Shown here: positions 19,359-29,529 of the stretch, in pieces
Numbering within the stretch: the stretch's first letter is position 1
How the letters are laid out: every line of letters starts with the position of its first letter
Assembly (NCBI GenBank): GCA_947623915.1
Contig: CANQIB010000013.1
Coordinates: forward strand, 1 to 64,000
DNA: 64,000 nt
DNA from: an uncultured Ruminiclostridium sp.
GTDB taxonomy: Bacteria > Bacillota > Clostridia > Oscillospirales > Ruminococcaceae
Direction: 5' to 3'
Program-made: the position numbers and the translations under genes
The notes under the pieces: generated by a model
Database searches by the model: none
What the model saw: the letters and a program-made list of their open reading frames with translations, nothing else
Told to the model about the DNA's origin: nothing

Positions 19359-21974
19359 TTGTTTTTTAAAAAAATAACAAAAACGGCGGTCGCGGCTGTG
19401 TTATGCGCGTCGCTGTTTTTCGGCGCCGTCGGCTGTTCTTCTTCCGACGGCGGACGAGTTAAGGCGGAGGACAAATTTGAGGCTGTCCGCACCGATACCA
19501 CGCTGTTTTATAATTCACGGGGAGAGTTTTCGTTAAACGTTCTGTCCGATACGGTGGATTTTAACGAACAGATAGGCATCGACGATGTTTTGGTGTGCTA
19601 TGCTACGATAAACGATTCGGTACTTCCCGAAATAGATTCGGAAAAGGGCATAAGTTTGACCGACGAAGAATTTAAGGTGAACAGCATAAAACCGACCAAC
19701 ATCACCAGAAATTCCGCAAAATCGGTCACGGTGGACTTTTCCGACCCGAATTTCAATACTAACCGTCCGTCGGATTATATAATTGTTTTTAAGAAAAACA
19801 CCAACTCCAAGAATAAATTCCTTTGCGCGGGAGCGGGGGTAAGGTATCCGTCGTTTTCGCTGGTATCCGACGTTTCACAGATAAATTCGGACGCGGTTCC
19901 CGTGCGGATAAGGCTTACTTTGGATTCCAGCACCTTTACGGAAAATATCAGCGCCGATGATATTATACTGTCCGGCAGCTTTGAGGACAGCGGCGTCGGA
20001 AATTTTGAACGTATAGGCGAAAATACGCTGTCTTTCGTTATTGATAAGATAAAATCGGATTATATCAAGACCGGCAGGATAACGGTCAAGGCTTCTGCGG
20101 TAAACGACGCTCCGCAGGATATATTTACGAATATCCGCGTTATCTATCCATCCGCGGGCTTTGCGCAGGATTCGCTGAGGATAAACGGAAACTCCGTTGA
20201 TTTTACGGTGAATTTGCAGGACTGCCAGTTTAACGAGAGAATAACGCCGGATATGCTGACCACCCCAAACAGCGATATTACCGTTACCAAATTTGAGCGT
20301 GTATCCCAGTCGCAGGCGAATGTTACCTTGTTGTACGGCGCTCAAAATGCGATGAATTTGTCCGATATTATCGCAGCCACGGGATTTACTATCGCCCCGT
20401 CTGCGCTCAATATTTCCGACCCCGTGCAATTCAGGGTAGATCCCGACGAGCCGGATGTAAACGTTCAGATAGATTCGCTGACGCATACCGACGGCGGAAC
20501 GACCGCCGTACTGAATTTCGACGTGTCTAACGGAACGTTCAATTCCGTCAGCAGGACCAGCTTGGTATTTACGGGAGATTTCTCCTCTGCCGAGGTAACG
20601 TCGGTAACATCTCAAAACGACAGAGCCGAGGTGCGTATAGATATACCGAACGCGGCGGACAAAACCGAATTTTTCGGTTCGATAGCGCTTAAAGCCGGCA
20701 GCGTTGCCGACCGTTGGGGAGTAAATCGGTCGGTGGCGGCCGTACCGTTATATTACAGCCTTGAGGAGGCTCAGGCGGGCTCAGACAGATATACCGTCAA
20801 AAGCCTGACCTCGGAAGAGCTTATAGCGGCGCTGAACGAGGTGGTCTCGCAAAGTGATATCCCTAATGTTTCACATATCACGGATTTTATGAACGCAAGC
20901 TCGCTTGACCGCGAGGCTTTGGTTGCGGATTTTCAGAGCCTGACGGCCGATAATGTATATATTGACGATATTTTGGCTCTTTCCGCTGATTGCGTAAAGG
21001 GGGAGCATATTTCCCAGACAGGTGAACATATAAACAGGGACAGGGCGGAGCTTTCCGCGTTTTTATCGGATATAAGAGCGCTTTGGGCGGCGTCAAGGAG
21101 AGCCTCCGAGCGTCTGCCGCAGCTTGCGGAGTTAGAGGAACAGATAGCCTCCTGCACGGATAAAAATGAGCTTGATACTTTAAATGCGCAATATGAAGAA
21201 TACGCCGATACGGTAAGGTCCACGGGAAATTCTACCGTGGAGGGAACGAATTATTCAGAGTTTTTAGACGGGGTAATAAGTGAATATATAGGCTATAACG
21301 GTGAAAAAAGCGCTTTGGAATGTTTTGACGATTTGACCGACTGTATGTATAACTGGAAGATACAGACGCTTGAGCGTAAGAACAATTTCAGATATGCGGT
21401 AAATTCGGTGATTTTGCAGGCGTGCTATATATCTTTGTACAGTATGTCTTTCGGTCAGGACGCGTCGGAAGAGTACGACGCGGCGTCCTCTCTGATATGG
21501 CATTTAGCCGATCATATAGAGCATTTCAGTATGAACGACGCCGACGGCAATGCCGAAATGTGCAGCACCTTGGGCAAAAACGTTTCACTTAAATATTTCA
21601 GCTTTTCCGCGCTGAACGGGGAAGTCACCTCGGATGAGATAACGCAGCTTTTGAGTATGCTGCCCACCGATACCACGTTAAGAGAGGAACTGGAATCCGT
21701 AGGATTTGACGTTTCAAGGATAAGGTACCTTGTATGCTCGGATTCCGCCGTCAGCAGCACATTGTCGTTTTCGACCAAAACTATCGACGGTAAGGCGTGT
21801 ATGCTTTACACGCTCAGCTCAAAAGCCTCCGTGTACGACCTTATAAGGAACGAATTTATAAACGAATTTGAGTATGAGAATATAACAACGGTGCTTTCCG
21901 TTGACGACACGTCCTCCGTACCGAGTGTTTCACAGACTGTAAATACCGCGCTCAAGCTGTATTCAATGAAATAA
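19359..21974 (+). CDS. Large lipoprotein of unknown function (871 aa)
   Basis: TTG start after aaggagg SD; lipobox FFGAVGCSSSDGG; repetitive beta-type N-terminal region. Confidence 0.75.
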   Translation: MFFKKITKTAVAAVLCASLFFGAVGCSSSDGGRVKAEDKFEAVRTDTTLFYNSRGEFSLNVLSDTVDFNEQIGIDDVLVCYATINDSVLPEIDSEKGISLTDEEFKVNSIKPTNITRNSAKSVTVDFSDPNFNTNRPSDYIIVFKKNTNSKNKFLCAGAGVRYPSFSLVSDVSQINSDAVPVRIRLTLDSSTFTENISADDIILSGSFEDSGVGNFERIGENTLSFVIDKIKSDYIKTGRITVKASAVNDAPQDIFTNIRVIYPSAGFAQDSLRINGNSVDFTVNLQDCQFNERITPDMLTTPNSDITVTKFERVSQSQANVTLLYGAQNAMNLSDIIAATGFTIAPSALNISDPVQFRVDPDEPDVNVQIDSLTHTDGGTTAVLNFDVSNGTFNSVSRTSLVFTGDFSSAEVTSVTSQNDRAEVRIDIPNAADKTEFFGSIALKAGSVADRWGVNRSVAAVPLYYSLEEAQAGSDRYTVKSLTSEELIAALNEVVSQSDIPNVSHITDFMNASSLDREALVADFQSLTADNVYIDDILALSADCVKGEHISQTGEHINRDRAELSAFLSDIRALWAASRRASERLPQLAELEEQIASCTDKNELDTLNAQYEEYADTVRSTGNSTVEGTNYSEFLDGVISEYIGYNGEKSALECFDDLTDCMYNWKIQTLERKNNFRYAVNSVILQACYISLYSMSFGQDASEEYDAASSLIWHLADHIEHFSMNDADGNAEMCSTLGKNVSLKYFSFSALNGEVTSDEITQLLSMLPTDTTLREELESVGFDVSRIRYLVCSDSAVSSTLSFSTKTIDGKACMLYTLSSKASVYDLIRNEFINEFEYENITTVLSVDDTSSVPSVSQTVNTALKLYSMK

Positions 21975-21988
21975 CGGGCGATTTATTC

Positions 21989-22017
21989 TTGACAGTAATG
22001 CCGTTTTATGGTATACT
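21989..22017 (+). promoter_or_regulatory. Sigma-A promoter of fba (TTGACA-17-TATACT)
   Basis: TTGACAgtaatgccgttttatggTATACT. Confidence 0.75.
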
Positions 22018-22101
22018 TACTTTAGTACAGAACGCACCGACAGCGTTAGTGCGGTGCGGACTTGGGTCGTTCACGACTAAATAATTTTAAAGGAGAAAAA
22101 A

Positions 22102-22965
22102 ATGTTAGTTTCAGCAAAAGAAATGTTAAACAAAGCCCGTGAAGGCAAATATGCCGTTGGACAGTTTAACATAAACAATCTCGAATGGACAAAGGCTATA
22201 CTTCTTACCGCACAGGAACTCAGCTCGCCCGTAATTCTCGGCGTATCCGAGGGCGCGGGAAAATATATGTGCGGTTATAAGACGGTCGTCGGAATGGTAA
22301 AAGGAATGATCGAGGAGCTCGGCATTACCGTGCCTGTTGCTCTGCATTTGGATCACGGTACTTTTGAGGGCGCAAAGGCTTGCATCAACGCCGGATTTTC
22401 TTCTATAATGTTTGACGGTTCTCATTATCCTATCCAGGAGAACATAGAAAAGACTACCGCGCTTGTAAACGCCTGCGATGTTCTGGGACTTTCGCTGGAG
22501 GCAGAGGTCGGAGCGATAGGCGGAGAAGAGGACGGAGTTATCGGCGCAGGCGAGTGTGCCGACCCCAATGAGTGCAAGATGATAGCGGATCTCGGCGTTA
22601 CCATGCTGGCGGCAGGTATCGGAAACATTCACGGTAAGTATCCCGAAAACTGGCCCGGTCTTTCGTTTGAAACGCTTGCTGCCGTTAAGGAAAAGGTCGG
22701 CGATATGCCGTTGGTACTCCACGGCGGTACGGGAATTCCTGAGGACATGATAAAGAAAGCTATCTCGCTCGGAGTTGCCAAGATAAATGTAAATACGGAA
22801 TGTCAGCTTTCTTTCCAGGCTGCCACCAGAAAGTACATAGAAGAAGGCAAGGATCTCCAGGGCAAGGGCTTTGACCCCAGAAAGCTGCTTGCGCCCGGTT
22901 TTGAGGCGATAAAGGCTACCGTTAAAGAGAAGATGGAGCTTTTCGGCTCGGTCGGCAAGGCATAA
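22102..22965 (+). CDS. fba: Class II fructose-bisphosphate aldolase
   Basis: VALHLDHGTFEGAKACINAGFSSIMFDGSHYP, LVLHGGTGIPEDMIKKAI. Confidence 0.96.
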   Translation: MLVSAKEMLNKAREGKYAVGQFNINNLEWTKAILLTAQELSSPVILGVSEGAGKYMCGYKTVVGMVKGMIEELGITVPVALHLDHGTFEGAKACINAGFSSIMFDGSHYPIQENIEKTTALVNACDVLGLSLEAEVGAIGGEEDGVIGAGECADPNECKMIADLGVTMLAAGIGNIHGKYPENWPGLSFETLAAVKEKVGDMPLVLHGGTGIPEDMIKKAISLGVAKINVNTECQLSFQAATRKYIEEGKDLQGKGFDPRKLLAPGFEAIKATVKEKMELFGSVGKA

Positions 22966-22970
22966 ATAAT

Positions 22971-23002
22971 AAAAAAAGGGCGCTTACCGCGCCCTTTTTT
23001 TG
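22971..23002 (+). terminator. fba terminator
   Basis: aaaaaaagggcgc-ttacc-gcgcccttttttt. Confidence 0.85.
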
Positions 23003-23086
23003 TGACCTGAACGTCAGGTTTTCCGTCTATATTTATAAGCATACCGAGAATCATTTTTTAGTTTTTGGTATGCTAAACCCCTATAA

Positions 23087-23200
23087 GGAAATTCACACGA
23101 CCTAAAAAAATAATATCGCAGCAATATCCGAAAGATAATAGTAACCTGTTTTTTGTAATGCTTTGCCAATATATTTATATTCGGGTCGTGTGATATTTCC
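23087..23200. repeat. Near-perfect 16/17-bp inverted repeat pair upstream of sigma factor
   Basis: ggaaattcacacgacc (23087-23102) and ggtcgtgtgatatttcc (23184-23200). Confidence 0.7.
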
Positions 23201-23222
23201 GACTTCCGAAGGAGTTGACCGT

Positions 23223-23774
23223 ATGGAGGACAGAGAAATAGTCGATTTGTATTTTGAACGTTCGGAATCGGCTATTATTGAAACCGAAAACAAATACGGG
23301 AAATATTGCCGTTATATCGCTTATAATATACTCAGGTCAGAAAGCGACGCGGAGGAATGTGTAAACGACGCTTATCTTAAAGTATGGGATTCCGTTCCGC
23401 CGAAACGGCCGGAGCGGCTTTCGGCATATGTCGGAAAAATCACCAGAAATGTGGCGTTGGACAGATATGAAAAGAACCGCGCCCAAAAGAGAGGAGGTGG
23501 GGAAGTAGCGCTGTCGTTTGAGGAGCTGCGCGAGTGCATACCGTCCGATGAAAAATGCGGCGAGTCGCTTATCCTTAAAGACGCGCTTAACCGATTTTTG
23601 GTGTCCTTATCTTCGGAAAAGCGAAAGATATTTGTACGAAGATACTGGTATTTTTCTTCGGTGAAAGATATATCGGCAGAGTACCATATCAGCCAAAGCA
23701 AAGTTAAAATGACATTATTGCGTTTAAGAAATGAACTTAAAGAATTTTTACAGCAGGAGGATATAAGCATATGA
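23223..23774 (+). CDS. Sigma-70 family RNA polymerase sigma factor (ECF-like)
   Basis: ESDAEECVNDAYLKVWDSVPP (region 2), DISAEYHISQSKVKMTLLRLRNEL (region 4). Confidence 0.9.
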   Translation: MEDREIVDLYFERSESAIIETENKYGKYCRYIAYNILRSESDAEECVNDAYLKVWDSVPPKRPERLSAYVGKITRNVALDRYEKNRAQKRGGGEVALSFEELRECIPSDEKCGESLILKDALNRFLVSLSSEKRKIFVRRYWYFSSVKDISAEYHISQSKVKMTLLRLRNELKEFLQQEDISI

Positions 23775-24865
23775 CACAACACGATATTTTTAATGCCATA
23801 GGGGAAATAAGCGATGAATTTATTTATGAGGCCGCGCCGAAAACTTCCAAAAAGAAAAGCGGGATAATATTGCGGTTTACCGCCGCGGCGGCTTGTATTG
23901 CGGCGGTGGCAGGCGGTGTATTTATGCTGAACGCTTTGAAAAACGGTAAACCTGTGGTTTATACTCCTCAGGCGGATAATAACGTTTTGACGGAAAATAT
24001 CGGTTCGGAAGGTGAAGATTTGGCGATCGGATCGGAAAGCGATACACAGAACGTTTCACATATCGGTATCGGTGAGGTAGAGGATATAACGGAAATAGAG
24101 CCTGCAAATTACTATAACCGTATCAGTAAAAATTTTTATAAGTCTTCCGCTCCCGTTTTTACCGAAAGTGACACTTTACCCGATTATTTTCCGACAATAG
24201 GAATAACCGAACTTGACGAAAATTACGCCGGCTTGGTGCAGCCCATCGAGGATACGGCGAATATTGACCGAGATGTACTGTATATCGCTACGGCGAAGGG
24301 ATTTGACCGCAATACCGATGAAATGTGCGATAAAAAAGTTTTCTTACACAAGATAAACGGATTTTCGCCGGAATTCGCGGTAGCCGCACAATTTGAAAAC
24401 GACGATGATTATTACGCATATATAAATTTCTCCTCACAATATATAAATGATTTTTTGGGTGAAATTTCAGGAAATATAACTTTTTCGGGACAGCTCGACA
24501 CCTATGATAACGAGAATGTGAATGATAACGGAGATGAAAGCTCCGGCGTATACAGCAAAAGCATATACAGCTGCTATCCGTCGACGGTATCCGATGTGGT
24601 TCGCGATATCATTTTCCCTCAAGTAAACGAAAACAAATTGACAAACGAAAGTTTTATGGATAATGACCCGCGTGTTAGTTTTTATGATAACAAATACTAT
24701 TCTGTATGTTTTTGTTTGGATGATATAAATATGCCGGTCGAATTGTTGTTTAACGACAACGGCGTTGTGATTTTGGATCTGCAAAGCGCGAAATATTTCG
24801 CATATATAAGGCCGGAAAGCATTGAGAAGTGTCTTGACATTCTTTATAACGACGAACGGCAGTAA
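23771..24865 (+). CDS. Probable anti-sigma factor (single-TM membrane protein)
   Basis: 4-nt overlap with sigma gene; N-terminal cytoplasmic region then TM FTAAAACIAAVAGGVFML. Confidence 0.7.
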   Translation: MTQHDIFNAIGEISDEFIYEAAPKTSKKKSGIILRFTAAAACIAAVAGGVFMLNALKNGKPVVYTPQADNNVLTENIGSEGEDLAIGSESDTQNVSHIGIGEVEDITEIEPANYYNRISKNFYKSSAPVFTESDTLPDYFPTIGITELDENYAGLVQPIEDTANIDRDVLYIATAKGFDRNTDEMCDKKVFLHKINGFSPEFAVAAQFENDDDYYAYINFSSQYINDFLGEISGNITFSGQLDTYDNENVNDNGDESSGVYSKSIYSCYPSTVSDVVRDIIFPQVNENKLTNESFMDNDPRVSFYDNKYYSVCFCLDDINMPVELLFNDNGVVILDLQSAKYFAYIRPESIEKCLDILYNDERQ

Positions 24866-24870
24866 AATAA

Positions 24871-25211
24871 AACGCCCCGCTCCCGATAGGTAAAAAGGAG
24901 CGGAGCGTTAAAAGGGGAGCGGTAAACCGCTCCCTCAGACTGTCGATAAACCCACGCACCGAAAAATGCAAAAAATTTTGATTTGAATTATGAATTAAAA
25001 TTTAGAAATATTATTTCTTTGCTTTAATTTTCTCCGCACGATTTTCAATCGTGCGGAGAACGCATTTTTCTTCCTGCGTCAAGAGCCGCTCGACGTACAC
25101 TTGTACGCCTATCGCGGCTCTTTCCTTGTCTGCGCGTGTTTCTCGAAGTCCCCCAGCTTGTCGAAAAATAACTTTTCGACAAGCTGAGGGGAGCGGTAAA
25201 ACCGCTCCCCC
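24871..25211. repeat. Cluster of six intergenic palindromes
   Basis: Stems at 24871-24909, 24915-24934, 25030-25060, 25081-25122, 25154-25186, 25188-25210. Confidence 0.75.
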
Positions 25212-25219
25212 AGTATTTT

Positions 25220-26971
25220 TTATTTGCTCAAGCTGCTTGCTTTATATGTGGTGTGCAAGGTTTCATGTGCAATGTGACTTCCGGGCTCTCCGAGGAAGTT
25301 TTCGTATACTTCCTTAATGTCGGGGCTTTCGTGGGATTTCCTAACCGCACGCTTGGAATCCAGCGAGTAAAGAGCTTTTGCACGCTCGGCACGCAAATCG
25401 GTAAAATTGCGTACCTCGGCAGGCTGAATGACCTGACCGCCGCCGTTTACACAGCCGCCGGGGCAAGCCATGACTTCAATGAACTGAACGTCTACTTCGC
25501 CGTTCTTTACCTGATTGAGCAGCTTCTTAGCGTTTGCCAGGCCGGAAACTACAGCTACCTTAACGGTCTTATCTCCGACTTTGTAATCGGCAAACTTGAT
25601 ACCCTCAACGCCTCTTACCTCGTTAAATTCAACTGGGCTGTCGGGAGCTTCGCCGGTGAGCTTCCATACCGCGGTTCTGAGAGCCGCCTCCATAACGCCG
25701 CCGGTAGCGCCGAATATTACGGCTGCGCCGGAGCCTTCGCTGAGCGGAGAATCAAACTTCTCATCGGGGAGCTCGGTAAAGCGTAAGCCTGCTTTGTTTA
25801 TCATCTTGACCAGCTCTCTGGTGGTGATCGAAATATCAACGTCGGGAACTCCCGCTGCCGATTGGTCATCACGGCCTATTTCAAACTTCTTGGCGGTGCA
25901 GGGCATTACCGATACCGATACGATGTTCTTCGGGTCGATATTTTTCTTCTTTGCCCAGTAGGTCTTGATTATAGCGCCTGCCATCTGCTGCGGAGATTTG
26001 CAGCTTGACAGGTTAGGCAGAAATTCGGGGAAGTAAGCCTCGCAGAAACGTATCCAGCCGGGTGAGCAGGAGGTTATCATCGGCAGTACTCCGCCGTTTT
26101 GCATTCTGTCGATAAATTCATTGGATTCTTCCATAATGGTAAGGTCTGCGCCGAAATTGGTATCAAATACGGCGTCAAAGCCCAAACGTCTGAGCGACGC
26201 GGCGAGCTTGCCCTCTACCGATGTTCCGATAGGATAGCCGAACGCCTCGCCGAGAGAAGCTCTTACCGCGGGAGCGGCCTGTACTACAACGACCTTTTCG
26301 GGATCCGCAAGCGCTTCCCATACCTTGTCGGTATCATCTCTTTCGGATAGAGCGCCTGTAGGACAAGCGGTTATGCACTGTCCGCAGGATACGCAGGCAG
26401 TATCGGCAAGATCCATTCCGAAAGCACAGCTTATTTCGGTGTTGAAACCGCGCTCATTTGCGCCTATTACGCCAACTCCCTGATTCTTTTCGCATACCGC
26501 AACGCAGCGGCGGCAGTTGATGCACTTGTTGTCATCGCGATACATATGCTTTGAGCTGCGGTCGATGTCAAAGCTGTTCTTCGCGCCCTCAAAGTAAGAG
26601 GAATCGTCAACGCCGAGCTCTTTACAAAGAGCCTGTAATTCGCAGTTTCCGCTTCTTGCGCAAGCAAGACAGTCCATGTTATGATTTGAAAGCAAAAGCT
26701 GTAATGTCATCTTTCTGCTTTCCAGAACTGCGGGTGAATGAGTAAGAATATTCTTTCCTTCGTCAAACTTGGATAAGGGATATACACACGCCGCTGTCAG
26801 GCTGCGCGCGCCGCTCATTTCAACAACACAGATACGGCAGGCGCCTATAGCATTGATATCCTTGAGCCAGCAAAGGGTAGGTATTCTTATACCGTTTTGG
26901 CGGCAAGCCTCAAGTATCGTTGTACCCTCTTCTACAGAATATTCTATGCCGTTAATTTTAATATTAACCAT
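25220..26971 (-). CDS. hydA: NAD-linked [FeFe]-hydrogenase catalytic subunit (HydA/HndD type)
   Basis: 2Fe-2S N-domain, HNMDCLACARSGNCELQ, two CxxCxxCxxxC clusters, H-cluster motifs TSCSPGW / MPCTAKKFE / EVMACPGGCVNGGGQ. Confidence 0.93.
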   Translation of the reverse strand: MVNIKINGIEYSVEEGTTILEACRQNGIRIPTLCWLKDINAIGACRICVVEMSGARSLTAACVYPLSKFDEGKNILTHSPAVLESRKMTLQLLLSNHNMDCLACARSGNCELQALCKELGVDDSSYFEGAKNSFDIDRSSKHMYRDDNKCINCRRCVAVCEKNQGVGVIGANERGFNTEISCAFGMDLADTACVSCGQCITACPTGALSERDDTDKVWEALADPEKVVVVQAAPAVRASLGEAFGYPIGTSVEGKLAASLRRLGFDAVFDTNFGADLTIMEESNEFIDRMQNGGVLPMITSCSPGWIRFCEAYFPEFLPNLSSCKSPQQMAGAIIKTYWAKKKNIDPKNIVSVSVMPCTAKKFEIGRDDQSAAGVPDVDISITTRELVKMINKAGLRFTELPDEKFDSPLSEGSGAAVIFGATGGVMEAALRTAVWKLTGEAPDSPVEFNEVRGVEGIKFADYKVGDKTVKVAVVSGLANAKKLLNQVKNGEVDVQFIEVMACPGGCVNGGGQVIQPAEVRNFTDLRAERAKALYSLDSKRAVRKSHESPDIKEVYENFLGEPGSHIAHETLHTTYKASSLSK

Positions 26972-27002
26972 AGTATAATTTTATCCTTTCACTGATCCGA
27001 TT

Positions 27003-28916
27003 TTATTCCTTTACGATAGCGCCGAACTTGCAGGTTGCCATGCAAGCGCCGCATTTGATACATTTGGAGGTATCAATGCTGTGAGGCTCTTTGACTGTGC
27101 CGGAAATAGCGCCCACAGGACATTTTCTTGCACAGGCGGTGCAGCCCTTACATTTATCGGGATCTATCTTGTATGTGAGCAGATCCTGACATACGCCGGC
27201 AGGACACTTCTTGTCAACAACATGGGCAAGATACTCGTCCTTGAAGTAACGCAGGGTGGAAAGCACAGGGTTCGGTGCAGTCTGACCGAGTCCGCACAAA
27301 GAATTATTCTTTATGTAGTAGCACAGCTTTTCCATCTTGTCGAGATCCTCAAGCGTAGCGTTGCCGGAGGTTATTTTTTCCAACATCTCGTAAAGACGTT
27401 TTGTACCTATACGGCAGGGAGTGCACTTTCCGCAGGACTCGTCAACGGTAAACTCAAGGAAGAACTTCGCAATATCTACCATGCAGTTGTTTTCGTCCAT
27501 TACGATAAGTCCGCCGGAGCCCATCATCGAGCCTATTGAGATAAGGTTATCGTAATCTATCGGGATATCAAGATGTTCAGCCGGAATACAGCCGCCGGAA
27601 GGTCCGCCGGTCTGAGCCGCCTTGAACGCCTTGCCGTTGGGGATACCGCCGCCTATCTCGTATATAACTTCACGCAGCGTCGTGCCCATCGGTATCTCTA
27701 CAAGTCCCGTGTTGTGTATTTTTCCGCCGAGCGCGAATACCTTTGTACCCTTGGATTTTTCGGTACCCATGGAGGCGAACCAGTCGGCGCCGTTAAGTAT
27801 GATCTGGGGGATATTCGCATAGGTCTCAACGTTGTTGAGGATAGTGGGCTTTTGGAACAGTCCGCTTTCGGCAGGGAAAGGAGGACGGGGTCTGGGTTCG
27901 CCTCTGTTGCCTTCGATAGAGGTCATCAGCGCGGTTTCTTCGCCGCAGACGAACGCTCCCGCACCAAGACGGAGGTCAAGATCAAATTTGAAGCCTGTAC
28001 CCAGTATATTTTCACCGAGCAGTCCGTATTCTCTTGCCTGTCCTATTGCTATGCGCAGACGCTCAACGGCGATGGGATATTCCGCACGAACATAAATATA
28101 GCCCTGTGTAGCGCCGATAGCGTAGCCGGCTATCGCCATAGCCTCTATAACGACATGGGGGTCGCCTTCAAGCACCGAACGGTCCATGAATGCGCCGGGG
28201 TCGCCCTCGTCGGCGTTGCAGCATACATATTTCTGATCCGCGTCCTTGACAAGATTTCTGGCAAGCTGCCATTTCTTACCGGTGGGGAATCCGCCGCCGC
28301 CGCGTCCTCTCAGACCTGAATCCAAAACCGTCTGGATAACCTCGTCGGGGGTCATCTGGGTAAGTACCTTTGCCAACGCCTGATAACCGTCAAGCGCGAT
28401 GTATTCTTCGATGTTTTCCGGGCTTATAACGCCGCAGTTTCTTAAAGCAACACGGTGCTGCTTTTTGTAGAAGTTGGTCTCGTTAAGGGACTTGATACCG
28501 TTTTCGGTAACCGTTTCGGAATAAAGCAGTCTTTCAACGACGTTTCCCTTTACCAAATGCTCGGATACTATTTCGGGAATGTTTTCTTCCTTTACCATCG
28601 AATAAAACGAACCTTCGGGATATACGATCATTATGGGACCGAGTGCGCAAAGACCGAAACAGCCCGTCTTAACTACCTTTACTTCGTTTTCGATACCGTT
28701 TTTCTTTAATTCTTCTTCCAGCTTTTTGATAATGCCCATGCTTCCGGAAGAAGTACAACCCGTACCGCCGCAAACCAAAACGTGTTTACGGTATGTACCG
28801 TTCCCCTCGGTTTCAGCGGTGCCGCTTTCTTCCTTGCGGAGCATCATTTGACTGTGCAATTTAGCTTTAATTGCGTCAAGCTCTGCCAGAGTCATCATAA
28901 ATAAATTTCCTTTCAA
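27003..28916 (-). CDS. hydB: NuoF-like NADH-binding hydrogenase subunit (HydB/HndC type)
   Basis: GLRGRGGGGFPTGKKW, GAGAYVCGEETAL-like, ESCGKCTPCRIGT, C-terminal 2x[4Fe-4S]. Confidence 0.93.
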   Translation of the reverse strand: MKGNLFMMTLAELDAIKAKLHSQMMLRKEESGTAETEGNGTYRKHVLVCGGTGCTSSGSMGIIKKLEEELKKNGIENEVKVVKTGCFGLCALGPIMIVYPEGSFYSMVKEENIPEIVSEHLVKGNVVERLLYSETVTENGIKSLNETNFYKKQHRVALRNCGVISPENIEEYIALDGYQALAKVLTQMTPDEVIQTVLDSGLRGRGGGGFPTGKKWQLARNLVKDADQKYVCCNADEGDPGAFMDRSVLEGDPHVVIEAMAIAGYAIGATQGYIYVRAEYPIAVERLRIAIGQAREYGLLGENILGTGFKFDLDLRLGAGAFVCGEETALMTSIEGNRGEPRPRPPFPAESGLFQKPTILNNVETYANIPQIILNGADWFASMGTEKSKGTKVFALGGKIHNTGLVEIPMGTTLREVIYEIGGGIPNGKAFKAAQTGGPSGGCIPAEHLDIPIDYDNLISIGSMMGSGGLIVMDENNCMVDIAKFFLEFTVDESCGKCTPCRIGTKRLYEMLEKITSGNATLEDLDKMEKLCYYIKNNSLCGLGQTAPNPVLSTLRYFKDEYLAHVVDKKCPAGVCQDLLTYKIDPDKCKGCTACARKCPVGAISGTVKEPHSIDTSKCIKCGACMATCKFGAIVKE

Positions 28917-28990
28917 TATGTATTTTTTGAATCAAAGCCGATCTTCCTTTCCGTAAACCGTATGTCGGAAAGAAAAGTCAAACCGAACCG

Positions 28991-29488
28991 TTATTCCTTA
29001 TATTTAGCGAGGATACCTTCGACTTCGTCTACCTTGAGTCTGCCGTATACGTCGTCGTTGATAGTCATAACGGGAGCAAGACCGCACGCGCCTATACATC
29101 TGCACGCATCAAGCGAGAAAAGTCCGTCGGGAGTAAGCTCTCCGCCGTTTATGCCGAGCACTTCCTGCAGCTTATTATACACATCTCCGGAACCTTTGAC
29201 GTAGCAGGCGGTACCAAGACATACGGAAATTTTGTATTTGCCCTTGGGATTTATGGAGAACTGTGCATAGAAAGTCACAACTCCGTATACCTTTTCCAAA
29301 GGAATACCCATTTCCTCCGCGATGATCGTCTGCACCTCTATGGGCAGATAACCGTAAATTTCCTGAGCCTGCTGTAGCACCGGCATCAGGGCACCTTTGT
29401 GTCCTTTTTCCTTGTTGATAACTTCCATGAGCTTTTGCTCCTGCTCAGGCGTCTGGGAAAAAGCGACAACGCTTTTCTTAAAAGCCAT
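28991..29488 (-). CDS. hydC: NuoE-like 2Fe-2S hydrogenase subunit (HydC/HndA type)
   Basis: VVTFYAQFSINPKGKYKISVCLGTACYVKGS, LDACRCIGACGLAPVM. Confidence 0.93.
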   Translation of the reverse strand: MAFKKSVVAFSQTPEQEQKLMEVINKEKGHKGALMPVLQQAQEIYGYLPIEVQTIIAEEMGIPLEKVYGVVTFYAQFSINPKGKYKISVCLGTACYVKGSGDVYNKLQEVLGINGGELTPDGLFSLDACRCIGACGLAPVMTINDDVYGRLKVDEVEGILAKYKE

Positions 29489-29529
29489 TGTTCAGCCTCC
29501 TTAAAATAACCTCTAGAGGTATAGATACA

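Noticed and set aside
25051-25317. 88-aa plus-strand ORF over the palindrome cluster
   Set aside because: Spans several perfect palindromes and the 3' end of hydA on the other strand; more likely a repeat-derived spurious ORF.
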